Shown here piece after piece: positions 32,907 through 45,000 of a stretch of DNA of 64,000 bases. The first letter of the stretch is position 1. The number at the start of each line of letters is the position of its first letter. Below the pieces are notes generated by a model. It had not been told where the DNA came from, ran no database searches, and saw only the letters and a list, made by a program, of their open reading frames with translations. The stretch comes from Argentina anserina (Eukaryota; Streptophyta; Magnoliopsida; Rosales; Rosaceae): contig NC_065872.1 of the NCBI RefSeq assembly GCF_933775445.1, positions 6,510,001 through 6,574,000 of the forward strand, written 5' to 3'. The position numbers and the translations under genes were made by a program.

Positions 32907-34177
32907 GTAAAGACTCATAAGGATTACTTTTTTCTACTTTGAATCTAAATATCTAATATAGATCGATAAATAAAAATTAAATTAGTGACAGATTCCGCCT
33001 ATTGTCAATCATACATTAATTTCTTCTTCCGTAAACATGTATCATAAACAATAAACTGAAGTAGAAGTTTATGTTTGGTGTCTATAGAAGTACACAAATA
33101 ATTGGTGTAGTGTAATAATGGTTCCATTCTCTTTGAATTTTAGGACAAATACACATTCCACGACCGACACCGACATACCTTCCTCATATGTAAGACTTAT
33201 TTTGCTTTTTGGAAAATTCGTTCTACTCTTTCTCACATGTTACAAATACAAATCAATTGAAAATTTGAAATGGCTTCACCTTACTGGCTTACCATAAGTC
33301 ATTCTCAATGCATGAATGTGTTATTGCCTTTAGAGGTTGAAAACATTGAAATTTTGCTATACGAAATTAGTTAGAAGTTACTATTGTGTATATGGATGCA
33401 TAACTCGCGCAACTAAAACATCGAATATATCTATTGAATCACTGAGAGAATCTAAAGAGATGACAAATTTTGAGATAGTATAACATAACAATAACATACA
33501 AAATGATTGGTTCAAGTAGGATGAACAATTAAAAGATGGCCAAGCTTCCACGTTACTAAAAGAGTTAGAATCGTATCTAGTGTCCATAATTCATTATGAA
33601 GATCGTGAAAGCCAGAATTGGGAAGGAGATTGATAGATCGATGATGAGCTTGCATTTGTGGTTGGAACTTGGAAGCTTATTCAGGAGGGATCATCGTTGA
33701 CCAGCCAAACGAATGAGAAACTTCCAAGATCTTAAGATTAACACAAAGCAAAGCTTAATCATAAAATCCGCCGAGGCACACATACCTCTCCCATACCATA
33801 CCAACATCTAACTTCATAGTCTCTCCATTCAAAGTTTCAATCATACAAGGACAAAGGGAGTTTGGTGTTCATGCTTTGTTTGTATATATGACATGAATGA
33901 GATGAAGAAGTAGGCAGGTATAGTGTCAAATTCATAGCGTCAAATCCTTGAGAATCATGGGTTTCTAATATGATGCACTAATATGTCAAATTTGAACCAA
34001 CCTGTTGTAATATATACAAACTTCAACTAATTGGAGACTGGTCTACGTTGATCCAAAATCTTGCCATAATTAAAGATAAGAGTTCTTGAAGGGACTGCTC
34101 CAATAATCGTGTCATTCAACATGACTACTCTACTACTTGTAGATACAATTTGTCGCGAGTAAGAGAAAATCTTTTAT
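32907..34177. other. Intergenic DNA, no gene seen
   Basis: AT-rich sequence without a supported coding frame, RNA gene or delimited repeat. Confidence 0.4.
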
Positions 34178-34497
34178 TTGTGTTGGATAGAGGAAAATAA
34201 GAAAGAATTTAATTAAGTTCTAGGAATTTAATAATAGGTGAAATTATTAAGAAAGTGTAAATTCTATAGGAAAAGAAAAGGAGAATTTGAATCCTGTTTT
34301 TCTAATTTATTTTCCATGAAAAATAAGTATATTCTTCAATTTCCAATATTTTTCATGCAATTCTAACTATTTTTAAAATTACAGGGAATAGTATCCAAAC
34401 AAAAAAAATTCCCAATTCCTAGAATTTTATATTACTAGATATTGAATTCTAATAATAAAATTTCCATCAAAATAAAATTACTCCATCCAAACACAAC
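34178..34497. mobile_element. Putative MITE with TTGTGTTGGATAGAG ends
   Basis: TTGTGTTGGATAGAG (34178-34192) pairs with CTCCATCCAAACACAA (34481-34496) as imperfect inverted ends of an AT-rich 320-bp segment. GTGTTTGGAT-type ends are common in plant MITEs. The target duplication is not clear, so superfamily and exact edges are open. Confidence 0.45.
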
Positions 34498-34593
34498 ATA
34501 TGAGATTAGATCAACCCTATTAGTTAGATCGCCGCATTATGAATCAACTAGTAAATAAAAAACATATAAATTCCAAAATTATATTTACGCATT

Positions 34594-34778
34594 TGTTCCG
34601 GGAGAATTACTATTCTACCCTTGTGTGTGTCTTAGCCTAATAGGTTTCCTATTAGGAGATAGATTAGCATCTCCGTAATAGATTAGGACTCCGAATCCTA
34701 CGGGATTGTGGTTTTGTAAATGCCTATATATAGGCCACCATATGATTCAATAATACACAATTATTTCATCCTGAAACA
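34594..34778 (+). repeat. 5' LTR of the copia element
   Basis: It begins TGTTCCGGG and ends CTGAAACA. A TATA-like palindrome CCTATATATAGG (34723-34734) is placed where an LTR promoter would be. Confidence 0.93.
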
Positions 34779-34909
34779 CGTTATCACGCACTTTGCCCTA
34801 AAACCCTGAACTTTTATAGCCCTAAATTTTTATTCTCTCTCTTCTCCTTCGCCGGCCGCCGTCGATTCCAAGCTCCGGCATCTCCTCGCCGGCGCACCTC
34901 CTGCTCGCC

Positions 34910-35140
34910 GCCCCTGCAGCCGCCGCATCGCTACCCCCGCATCGCTGCCCCTGCAACCCCCCCGCAGCCCCGCACGCAGCCCTTCCCGCAGCCCCTGTAG
35001 CCAGCCCCTGCACGCAACCCTCCCCGCATCCCCTGCAGCCAGCCCCTGCACGCTGCCCCTGCAGCCCCACACGCAACCCTCCCCGCAGCCTCTGCAGCCA
35101 GCCCCGCAGCCCCTGCACGCAGTACCACAGGGTCTCCTCC
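34910..35140 (+). repeat. GC-rich CCCTGCAGCC-type repeat in the copia leader
   Basis: The untranslated leader carries about 230 bp of loosely tandem units built from CCCCTGCACGCA, CCCTCCCCGCAGCC and CTGCAGCCAGCCC. Base composition is far more GC-rich than anything nearby. The Gly/Ala/Arg-rich minus-strand frames here (34822-35225) are translations of the repeat. Confidence 0.8.
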
Positions 35141-35640
35141 GCATTCGCTCCGCAAAAACATCTTTTTGCCCCGCAAGTCCCCGCATCAAAGCATTCAAAA
35201 TTGCTCCTCCCGCATATTCACGCAAGAGACGTGAAATTCACAAGCAAGGACTTCGCTCAAGAGAAGCTACTTCCGTATACTACAAACCTTCAAAGGTAAA
35301 TTTTCATAAACGTTCCCGCTTTTGAACGTATAGATATATTATATCGGGCGCAATTAGCCTTCTTCTTGTCTAAATTCCGGCCTTTCTTATAACGCCGATG
35401 AGACTATAGAGGGATGGGTTTCCCCTCTTGGTCGATGTTTTCTGTGTGACGGTCCTGGGGGAGTCACGATTGTTTTGAAAGGGAAGTTAATCGATTTTCG
35501 TGTGGTCGCGTGAGTGCACCGCTGTTTTGGGTGCGATCATGAGTATCGCCGCTTGCATCGATTTTTCTTGTGACCATATACGTCACCCCTTCTAATTCCT
35601 ATTATACTTGAATCTAATCGATTCCGTATTCGTTTTGTAG

Positions 35641-36702
35641 ATGTCATCGCCATCTCGACCGGAATTTGGCCTTCTTGATCTAGAAGGAAAGGAATACCAC
35701 CGCTGGGTTTCCGACATGGAACTCGCTTTCGAGAGCCGAGGGATCGAAGGCATGTTTTCCGACCCTCCTGCTGATTTCCCACCCATGGCTAAGACTCAGA
35801 CTCTCATCTTCATGAGACGTCACATCCATGCAACTCTCAAGAGGCAATACTTGAACGTAAAAGATCCTAAAGAATTATGGGACAAACTACGCTTGCGGTA
35901 CAACAACGTTCATGATAAGCTTATTCCTGACATTAGATGGGATAACATCCGTCTATTGGACTATAAGAGAGTGGATGATTTCAATCAGGATATGCTATGC
36001 TTGCAATCCGATCTTGGCACCGTTGGTGTCATCAAGACCGACCTAGATCTTCTCAATAAGACATTGGACACGTTTCCAATCAACTATGAGGTTCAACCTC
36101 ATACGTACCGCACTCATGTAGAGGAAGGGAAGATCCGGTCTTTTGCCGACTTAATGGCACTATTGGCTAAGAAGGAGAGACATTCTGAGATTCTCCTCAA
36201 CAACAACAATAGACCTGTTGGCACTAAAAGAATTTATACGCCACAATCAAAATATGGGAAAGCTCCTAAGCAAAAGAATCAATCAAGGAACGCTCCATAT
36301 CAGCACCAAAGTAACAACTCTCGTGGTGGGAGGCAACAAGGCCGATCTCGGCCTCGGTCCAATACTTGGACCCGTGATGGTGGCGGCGCCGCACCCTCTG
36401 GGGGAGGCCGTCCCTGTCTCAAACTCCAAGGAGGCCAGGCGCCTCCTAATGCCTCCACTTCCGGTAATGGCAAGTCTCCATGCTTCAAATGTGGCTCTTT
36501 CAAGCACTTTAATCGCGATTGTCGCGCTAGCAAAGAGATGATCAAGGCTTACTCCGCCTACAAGAAGTTTCTACAACCCGAATCGAATCATGTAGATGAG
36601 GACCATGAGATCGAGACTCACCATATCTCCATGAAGCCCGAGTCCCTTGCTTCTAAGGCTAGGCCTCCGGTTGCTACCATGGATACTCCCGATTTTGATT
36701 AG
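35641..36702 (+). CDS. Copia Gag (nucleocapsid) protein
   Basis: This 353-residue frame is intact. The N-terminal part (LDLEGKEYHRWVSDME, then LKRQYLNVKDPKELWDKL) is the copia Gag core that forms the particle shell. Near residue 280 is a CCHC zinc knuckle, CFKCGSFKHFNRDC, which binds RNA, preceded by a basic Gly/Arg/Asn-rich stretch. The ATG follows TTTTGTAG immediately (acceptor AG at 35639-35640), and a donor-like AAAGGTAAAT lies in the leader (GT at 35296-35297). Unlike many copia elements, Gag ends in a stop well before pol. Confidence 0.9.
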   Translation: MSSPSRPEFGLLDLEGKEYHRWVSDMELAFESRGIEGMFSDPPADFPPMAKTQTLIFMRRHIHATLKRQYLNVKDPKELWDKLRLRYNNVHDKLIPDIRWDNIRLLDYKRVDDFNQDMLCLQSDLGTVGVIKTDLDLLNKTLDTFPINYEVQPHTYRTHVEEGKIRSFADLMALLAKKERHSEILLNNNNRPVGTKRIYTPQSKYGKAPKQKNQSRNAPYQHQSNNSRGGRQQGRSRPRSNTWTRDGGGAAPSGGGRPCLKLQGGQAPPNASTSGNGKSPCFKCGSFKHFNRDCRASKEMIKAYSAYKKFLQPESNHVDEDHEIETHHISMKPESLASKARPPVATMDTPDFD

Positions 36703-37659
36703 TCGTTTTAGCTTCTTTAGCTTTATGATTCAAGTATTGTTATGGCCGACCGCCATTGTTATTTTCATTGACTTTGTAATAGTCTTTTGATTTTGGAATT
36801 AGAAGTTCATGTGTGATGTATTAAAGATTGGCATTCAATAAAATTTCTCAATTCTTGCTTACAAGACGATCTCTTTGAGAATTTTATTTACCCGACACTT
36901 AGCATGATGATCAACGTGTGCAACTCACATGGTTTTTAAATTGGACGCTTTTGGGTTACATGGGACCCCAATAGCAGTACATTGTGAATTTGGAACTTAA
37001 AATTTGGAAAACGAACCTCGGAACGTCGAAAAACGACGTCGTTTTGCCCTTGGCCGGACCCGAACACTGTTCCAGCGTTTCCGGCACGTTTTGCCGGCGT
37101 ATTCGCCGTCTTCCGGCCATTTTCCGGCGTTTCCGGCACCGCCACCCGGTTCCTGTCGGACCTGAAGTTCTGGCCTCCATACCGGCCAGTTTTGACCGCC
37201 GCCGGTCGGTTTTCCGGCAATCGGTGCCACCGGTTTTCCAACGCGTTTTTGTGACGATTTTTTTCCGTCGTTTCTCGTCATTTTTTCCGGCATATTGCAG
37301 CAGTCCCTGCTGCCACGTTTTCCTCGTCCAAAATTCACCCGGTTTTGAGTTCTTTTGACATGGTTTTCCGGTTTGTTTTTCCTGTTTTCTCCAAGTCCGT
37401 TATATGCACTCACCGGTACTCTTTGTGTGCGTTTTTCACACCATTTTTGGATGGTTTCTACCACCCTAGTTTACTGTTTGGTATTTCACTGCTTCAATAC
37501 CATGATTTCCAACTCTTTTGTTGAAGAATGTAGTACTATTGCCATGTGATACATTTGATGGGATCGACCTTTGTTCCGATTCCCATTCTTACAATATCCT
37601 ACGGCGTATTGTATAGAATTGTTCCTGTGTCGCTGACTCTCTTAATTGTCATTTTGTAG
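36703..37659 (+). other. Non-coding spacer between copia gag and pol
   Basis: About 957 bp separate the two frames. It holds a possible polyadenylation signal (CAATAAAA near 36836), a CCGG-rich block (about 37040-37260) with no sustained pol-like frame, and a pyrimidine-rich end leading to ATTTTGTAG at 37651-37659. It could act as an intron removed from a pol message, or hold a 3' end for a gag message. Confidence 0.5.
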
Positions 37660-39243
37660 ATGTCCCGCGGTGAAATCGAATGTTTAGCTGATTGCGGAAC
37701 CACCCACACTGTCCTACGGCACAATCAGTTGTTCACGGATCTAGTGTTTTCGACTTTTTCGATGACTACAATGATTGGCTCGAAATCCATCATTCAAGGA
37801 AGAGGCACAGCTTCTTTCATGTTGCCTAATGGTACGACTCTTAACGTCGTAGACGCTCTTGATGCGCCGAAGTCTCCCCGCACCTTGCTAAGTTTTAAGG
37901 ACATACGTGCCAATGGTTTTCACCTCGATACTTATGTTGAGAATGGAGAGGAATATCTTTGTGTTACCTCTGAGAAAGCAGGCCATCGCCGCATCTTAGA
38001 GAAGATGAAGAGTCTTGGGAATGGTTTGTATCTTACTTCTATTCGGATCTTTGAATCATATGCGGTTGAACGCAACTTTTGTGATTCGGACTCTTATATG
38101 CTTTGGCATGCCCGTCTAGGGCACCCTGGACGTGATATGATGATTAGAATTCTTAAGAATTCACATGGTCATCCATTTTTCAAGTCCCGTAAGCGATTGG
38201 AGGATCACCTCATCCGTGCTCCGCACGGTGATGCCGTGCCTACCCATGCACCACATGGTGTGGCCGAGTATGCCTCACTCGGCAGCTCCACGGCTTTCAT
38301 GCCGTCAGTGGCGGCATCCCCTCCTTCACAGGAGCTTGTGATGCCTCCCGTGCTTTCAAATGCCTCCATGGCAATTTCTGATGCCCATCGCTCGTTTTGC
38401 AAAGCTTGTTCTCTTGCTAAATTTCAAGGAAGTCATTCTTTTGCTAAGGCTTCAACCGAGAACATTCCATTCTTACAACGTATCCAAGGTGACATTTGTG
38501 GACCTATTCAACCAGAATGCGGACCTTTTCGATATTTTATAGTATTGGTTGATGCATCGACGTGTTGGTCACACGTCGGTTTGCTATCCACAAGGAATGC
38601 TGCATTTGCCAAGTTATTAGCTGAGATCATCAAACTTCGGGCTCACCACCCCGATTATCCTATCAAATCCATTCGTTTGGATAATGCTGGAGAATTTACC
38701 TCCAAAACTTTTGATGATTACTGCATGTCTATTGGGATCGAAGTTGAACATCTCGTTCCTCATGTTCATTCGCAGAACGGTCTAGCAGAGGCTACCATCA
38801 AGCGTATTCAGCTTGTTGCTCGGGCAATGGTTATGGGTACTAACCTGCCGGTCTCTGCGTGGGGATATGCAGTGTTGCATGCAGCGGCACTTATTCGTTT
38901 CCGACCCGCGGCTAACCAAGCGTTTAGTGCGTACCAGATGGTAACTGGTTACGAACCCAATATTTCACACTTACGCATCTTTGGTTGCGCCGTTTATGTG
39001 CCTATTACGCCTCCGCTGCGTACTAAGATGGATCCTCAGAGACGATTAGGTATCTATGTTGGCTATAATTCCCCAACGATTGTCCGCTACTTAGAACCAA
39101 CCACCGGAGATCTCTTTACTGCAAGATTTGCAGATTGTCACTTTGATGATACATGCTTCCCGTCGTTAGGGGGAGATGGGAATATTATCATTCCAAATGA
39201 ACGTCAGGAATTGACGTGGTGTCCCCACTATGTATCATTATGA
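37660..39243 (+). pseudogene. Copia pol part 1: protease and integrase
   Basis: The frame starts at an ATG directly after an acceptor-like site. The protease region has ADCGTTHT, so the usual DSG triad appears as DCG here. The integrase zinc-binding part has HARLGHPG and CKACSLAKF. The catalytic core follows with GDICGPI, RLDNAGEF and NGLAEATIK, carrying the DDE residues. The frame ends at a stop (39241-39243) after a frame change: the next pol-like sequence is in the +1 frame, which itself meets a TAG near 39293 before resuming. Disabled by these breaks. Confidence 0.85.
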
Positions 39244-39310
39244 TCCCCGCACTGCTCAAAGCGAGTTAGAAGTGCAACGCATTATCGACCTCTAGAAAGT
39301 CGCGGATTCG

Positions 39311-39577
39311 ATGCCCGACGGCTTTGTAGATATTGCTAAAGTGACGAGAATAAACATACCCGCTGCGAACGTACCGGCACGGTTGGATGTCCCGAAATAC
39401 GGGCGTGGAAGACAAGCTCCTGGACCTAGCAACGTTGGCACCGCCCCTGACAGTGGGACGGAGGCACCACCGTACGCCGTGGTGTTGCCGGCGCCCCTTG
39501 TGGCGACGATGCCGAGATGGCCCGGCATGGAGCAGCTTCAACCTCGGCTCCTCAAAGAAAATGGGGGAGACCGATAA
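39311..39577 (+). pseudogene. Copia pol linker fragment in a shifted frame
   Basis: MPDGFVDIAKVTRINIPAA is the variable copia stretch between integrase and reverse transcriptase, read one frame away from the upstream piece. Around 39540-39577 the pol-like reading returns to the original frame, so this fragment is bounded by frame changes on both sides. Confidence 0.7.
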
Positions 39578-41631
39578 ACTCTAGGGATTCAAAACCTAGA
39601 AAGAAGCGAACGACTAAGGCACAACGCGTCATCAACGATGAATCACCATCGTATGAAGTTGTCTCTAATTACAGCTATGTCCATGAATCAACTCAAGTGT
39701 TACCGTGGGACACTATGGAACCTTGTTTGATGCCAGAGAACAACGAAATCTCAGTGAACTACACAAGTGAGCAGTCGGTCCGAAACCGAGCCACTACATG
39801 CATTGATGACGTTTTCGCTTATTCCGTCGCACATGAGATCATATCTGAAGACGACGTTGAACCTCGCTCTGTAGCTGAATGCGAACGCAGAGCAGATTGG
39901 CCGAAGTGGAAGGAAGCAATCCAGGTAGAACTTGACTCATTAGCGAAGTGAGAAGTCTTCGGAAAGGTTGAATTGACTCCAAGAGATGTCAAACCTGTTG
40001 GACATAAATGGGTCTTCGTTCGTAAGCGTAATGAGATGAACGAGATCGTGCGCTATAAGGCAAGACTCGTGGCACAAGGATTCTCACAACGACCTGGTAT
40101 TGACTATGAAGAGACTTATTCTCCTGTTATGGACATCATTACCTTCCGCTACCTTATTAGTCTGGTAGTGTCTGAAAGATTAAACATGCAGCTTATGGAT
40201 GTGGTCACAGCTTATCTCTATGGGGATCTTGACGCAGAGATATACATGAAAGCTCCAGAGGGACTACCTTTACCTCCATCAAGTGCCTCCAGACCACGGA
40301 GTGCTCATGCAGTCAGATTACGTCGTTCATTGTACGGGTTAAAGCAATTCGGAAGAATGTGGTACAATCGGTTGCATCAATACTTGGTGAGAAGGGGTTA
40401 CAAGAATGATGAACTATGCCCATGCGTGTTCATACGAAAGAAAAATTCCGGATTCGTCATCGTTGCGGTCTACGTTGATGACATGAACATAATCGGTACT
40501 CTTGATGAGATTGAAGAGACCGTGTCTTATTTGAAATCGGAATTTGAGATGAAAGACCTAGGGAGGACGAAATTCTGTCTCGGCCTTGAGCTTGTGCATA
40601 GGGCCGACGGCATCTTAGTGCATCAGTCAAATTACACGCAGAAGATGCTTCGACGTTTCAATATGGATCTATGCAGTCCATTGTCTACTCCCATGGTCGT
40701 CCGAAGTCTAGATATCAAGAAGGATCCTTTCCGTCCTAAAGAGGATGATGAAGAAGTTCTTGGTCTTGAAGTTCCATACCTTAGTGCAATTGGGGCACTA
40801 TTGTATCTTGCTCAATGCACTAGACCGGACATATCTTTCGCAGTGAACTTATTAGCTAGATTTAGCTCCGCGCCTACGCTACGTCATTGGAATGGAATCA
40901 AGCATTTGTTTCGATACTTGAAAGGTTCCCTTGACATGGGATTGTTCTACCCCTTTTGCAGAGAGAACACCGCCACGGTATCTCCCTACACCACCGCCGT
41001 CGCCGACCCCGGCCTTGCCGCCGTACGCCGCAGCGACGCCGCCGGCCGCCATGGCGTGGAGACCGTGCGCGGTGCCGAGAGCAGCAACCGGTCCCGTGCA
41101 GCTCTTTCCCCCAATGCAAAGACTCCAAACAACTTGTTAGTTGGTTATACCGACGCATGGTACCTCTCTGACCCTCACAAGACTCGTTCTCAAACCGGTT
41201 ATGTGTTTACCATTGGGAATACGGCGATATCTTGGAGATCCACTAAGCAAACTCTTGTTGCTACTTCTTCGAATCACGCGGAGATCATCGCTCTCCATGA
41301 AGCAGTTAAAGAATGTGTTTGGCTACGATCACTTGTTCGTCATATTCGTGATTCTTGTGGATTAGTCTCTACAACTGATCAACCTACGTGCATTTATGAA
41401 GATAATGCTGCTTGCATAGAGCAGACAAAGTTAGGTTTTATCAAGGGAGACAACACCAAGCATATTTCGCATAAGTTCTTCTACAACGTTCAACAACAGA
41501 AGTTCTTGAATGTTCAGATCAATCAAGTGAGTTCAGAATCCAATGTTGCGGATTTGTTCGCCAAGTCTTTGCATACTACTTTTGTGAAACATGTGAAGAG
41601 CATTGGTATGCGTCGTTTATCGGAACACTAG
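39517..41631 (+). pseudogene. Copia pol part 2: reverse transcriptase and RNase H with internal stop
   Basis: The frame is open from 39517 to a TGA at 39949-39951 and then continues in the same frame to 41631. After the stop come reverse transcriptase motifs HKWVFVRKRN, KARLVAQGF, QLMDVVTAYLYG and the catalytic YVDD (in VAVYVDDMNII), then RNase H motifs (YTDAWYLSDPHK, TSSNHAEIIAL). A GC-rich Ala/Arg stretch within it (about 40960-41110) is not typical of the family and may be a small insertion. The element ends with a purine tract AAGGGGGAG (41808-41816) before the 3' LTR. Confidence 0.88.
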
Positions 41632-41816
41632 AGTTTGGTAGACTTCAGGGGGAGTCTACATCACATGTTAAGATCATTAAGTAGTTGGTGCGTTGTGCTC
41701 TTTTTCCATTCGATCAAGCTTTTGTTTTACCTGAGAGGTTTTTGTTTTACTTGACAAGGTTTTTACCTAGGCAACGTTATGCGCCATGCAACCTAGGCAT
41801 GCGACACAAGGGGGAG

Positions 41817-42001
41817 TGTTCCGGGAGAATTACTATTTTACCCTTGTGTGTGTCTTAGCCTAATAGGTTTCCCATTAGGAGATAGATTAGCATTTCCGTA
41901 ATAGATTAGGACTCCGAATCCTACGAGATTGTGGTTTTGTAAATGCTTATATATAGGCCACCATATCATTCAATAATACATAATTATTTCATCCTGAAAC
42001 A
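41817..42001 (+). repeat. 3' LTR of the copia element
   Basis: Same length as the 5' LTR, with seven substitutions between them by eye and no indels. It is preceded directly by the polypurine tract. Confidence 0.93.
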
Positions 42002-42006
42002 GCTTT

Positions 42007-45000
42007 TAAATTATTGATTAATTTTCCATTATTGTAACGTCATCCAATAATCGATTAAACAAACTTGTTAGTATGATGATTTTATTAGCAATGCATTCAC
42101 TTAGCTAAAATGAGTTTCATCAGGAATATGGGAGTAAATGAATGAGAGACGAAATGGAACAAATAGAGAGATTTTTATTTCTGTTAAGTTGTTTGCATTC
42201 CATAGGAAACTAATTCCCATTTGATTATTAAAACAACCCTGAAAAAATTATAACCACATATTTCAGTCTCTCTCATTGCAGACTATTGTATATTAGGTAG
42301 TGCAACCCACACTTACTACAATTTCTTTGTGTGCGTGTAAGTAAACGCCCAAATCTCCAATCTCGAAAAAAATTCCTCACATTTGAATAAGAGGGAGCTT
42401 ATTCTATGCACCGTTGTGGTGTAGCCACTTGCAGAAACTAACGGTGCGTGCATGACACCTCTGTTTTGCCTGATATTAACTCAACAACCACGCTCTTGTG
42501 TTCTTCATGTTCTTCTGAAGGAAGTCTCCTCAGTTCTTTCACTTTCTAGAAAATCACAACCCATAAACTATAGATGAAAACCTAATAACTAGATTCACGA
42601 ATCAACACAAGAAAAATTGATTTGAGGTTTCTTGTTAACACCAAAGTACCAAACATACTCAATTTCAGATTCAGACCTACTTTAATACCAATCTAAAATC
42701 AAAGAAGCAACTTTGGATTGAAATCATCTGTATGGAAGCAACTGATGATGCTTATACATGAAAGGTAATGCTACCATAGAATCATGGTCGCCGGAAAATG
42801 GAAGCACCCCCTACTTTGGCTATCGAACTTTTGACTTTTGATTCTCTTTCCCTTCCCCAGTTGATCAATGGACTCATACCAAGATTAGACAGTCCTCTAT
42901 GTGCGTCGGACGGTAGACGTGCGAAAGTCACAACGTCGTCAGACGACGACAGGAGATGAAGCGACCTTGTAATCTACTCGCTGAACTCACAGTCATTTAA
43001 CGAGTATAAACGCCTATTTCAAAGAGTTATTCCTCGTGTTCAAATGAACGGTCAAAATTAATCGGTGTGGATGCTCGCAGTTGTATGGAATCCGTTTTCC
43101 ACGTATTCCCGTTAAGTAAACATCGTGCCCTGACATAATTGTTATATTTATGTATAATTATTATGTCAGAAAATGAAATTGGACCCAGGAGATTGATGGT
43201 GATGATTGTGCAAACCAAGGGATCGGGTACCCAGCTCAACTCAATCATTGCTCACACTCTCGGATTTGGCTACTAAAACGTGGCCGCACGATGATCCAAG
43301 AATTCACAGAACACTGTCAGCCAAATGATGATGGGGCTCTCTCAACTTTCAACCTAGCTCTTTGACTACCACTACTTCTCCTTCTTCCAGCTACAGAAAG
43401 GAGTTAGATTTCTGCTTTGCTGCAAAATTTGAAGCCTCTCATGCATGTCTGCTCTCAGTGCTATGGACTACATACTAATCGTCATCGATAGCATTCATTT
43501 GAAGGACCATACTGTGATACTAAAATATATGAAGTCAATTTCAGTTTTGCATGGCTGACCCAAGTGACCACTGACCGCTTCAGTATTTAAGAACGAGTAA
43601 TGGTTAGTAAGCTATCTACACCATTTCAAATTGATCTACTTACTGATGATGGTTGCATGTTGCACGTATTGAATGAGTAGCAGCACGCTTGCACATATTG
43701 AATCAAGAATGATTACGGGAAATTGATGAGGAGGTGGGCGGATGAGTAAGATTGTTGCTTGAACTGAGAACATATGGTCAAAGACGTGCATAAAAAAAAA
43801 AAGAGTTTATGGATAAATAAAGAAGTAAAAAAGTGAAATATAAAAGAATTTTCGTAATAGAAACCAAAAATTCTATTTTATTGATGTGGGTATATCACAT
43901 TAGCTGACACGGTGGTCCTTAGATGGTTCAATATTTTTTGGTGGTCCATTTAACATTACTCTAAATATAATAAATTAGTTGCAAATATCAAATGTAACCA
44001 TAGAAAAATGTCATAGTCTCATAGAATTACATGTTTGTAATTTGCACACGTTGCATAAAGGACACTAGCAATCATCACTTACTATGTGTGTGTGCGCATT
44101 TGAAGTGATTAAAGTCATAGAATGAAGTTATATGCATATATGTTTTTTTATTTATATTCTGATTTTAATTTTTACATTCTTGTTCTTGAATTATATAATC
44201 TTATTTTGAAATAATATACGGTGAAAGAGACTTCATTTATTTTCAAACACGTTTTTGTTGACAAAGCCAGTTTGCTTTATTATAGTATAGATAAGTTCTC
44301 TCATTTACAAACACCATGATACACACATTATCATTTGTGATAAAGAAATTACAACATTCCTAAACACCATGATTCAACACAGTAACTCCAGTTCCATCCA
44401 ATCCATACTATCCCCAACATCGACACATCTGCAAATATTACCAGCCTGCCAAATGAAAGCCTAAAAGAAAAGCAAGGAAAGCTTTGTACATATGGGGAAG
44501 CCAGAAATGTATTGCAGGTGAAGAAGCACTATATATATGTTCATAATGTTCCACACGAGTGGAGGCCTTGAGCATCATATAATCAAGGCAGTACCTGCAA
44601 AGCAAGAGAAGCAACGAAAGTAAAAAAAAACTGAAAAAAAGGAATGACGATATATAAGCTAGTGGGGGAAGGAGGGGCTTCATGCTAGCTCTAATCATGG
44701 ATTTAAAACCCTCTAAAACCATGATTACAAGAAACCAAAAGCTTCTGGTAAAGTAGCTTAGAAGGCCAACATTGCAGCACAAAAGAAAAGGTCAATTGAT
44801 CAAGCCCGGCCTTTCGACTAGTTGTGAGGAAAGAAACCGATCAGGACTGCAGGGGGGGTACCCCCAAGCTTTTGCTTTCCGCTGTATATGAAGCAACCGA
44901 CAGATGTCCCCTCTATAATTTGATGATCAGGGTTCATGCACAAACTGAATGAGTATATCTTTAGGGCCGAGCCAACATTAATCTCACTTTATCATGCATA

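Larger units (their letters stand above)
34594..42001 (+). mobile_element. Ty1/copia LTR retrotransposon, full length but disabled
   Basis: The 7.4-kb element has two 185-bp LTRs, a gag frame, a non-coding spacer of about 0.96 kb, and a pol region in the copia order protease, integrase, reverse transcriptase, RNase H. Flanking 5-bp sequences GCATT (34589-34593) and GCTTT (42002-42006) match at four of five bases. I count seven differences between the LTRs, about 4 percent, so the insertion is moderately old. Pol is interrupted by two frame changes and two in-frame stops, so the copy cannot make a full polyprotein. Gag and pol each begin ATG directly after a TTTTGTAG acceptor-like site, discussed in the findings. 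The sequence after the 5' LTR is not the common TGGTATCAGA primer site, and I could not assign its primer. Confidence 0.95.

Noticed and set aside
34822..35225. Minus-strand Gly/Ala/Arg/Cys-rich frames in the copia leader
   Set aside because: They are translations of the GC-rich leader repeat on the strand opposite to the element's genes.
36936..37464. Arg/Gly-rich minus-strand frames in the copia gag-pol spacer
   Set aside because: They result from the CCGG-rich composition; no retroelement or host domain is visible.
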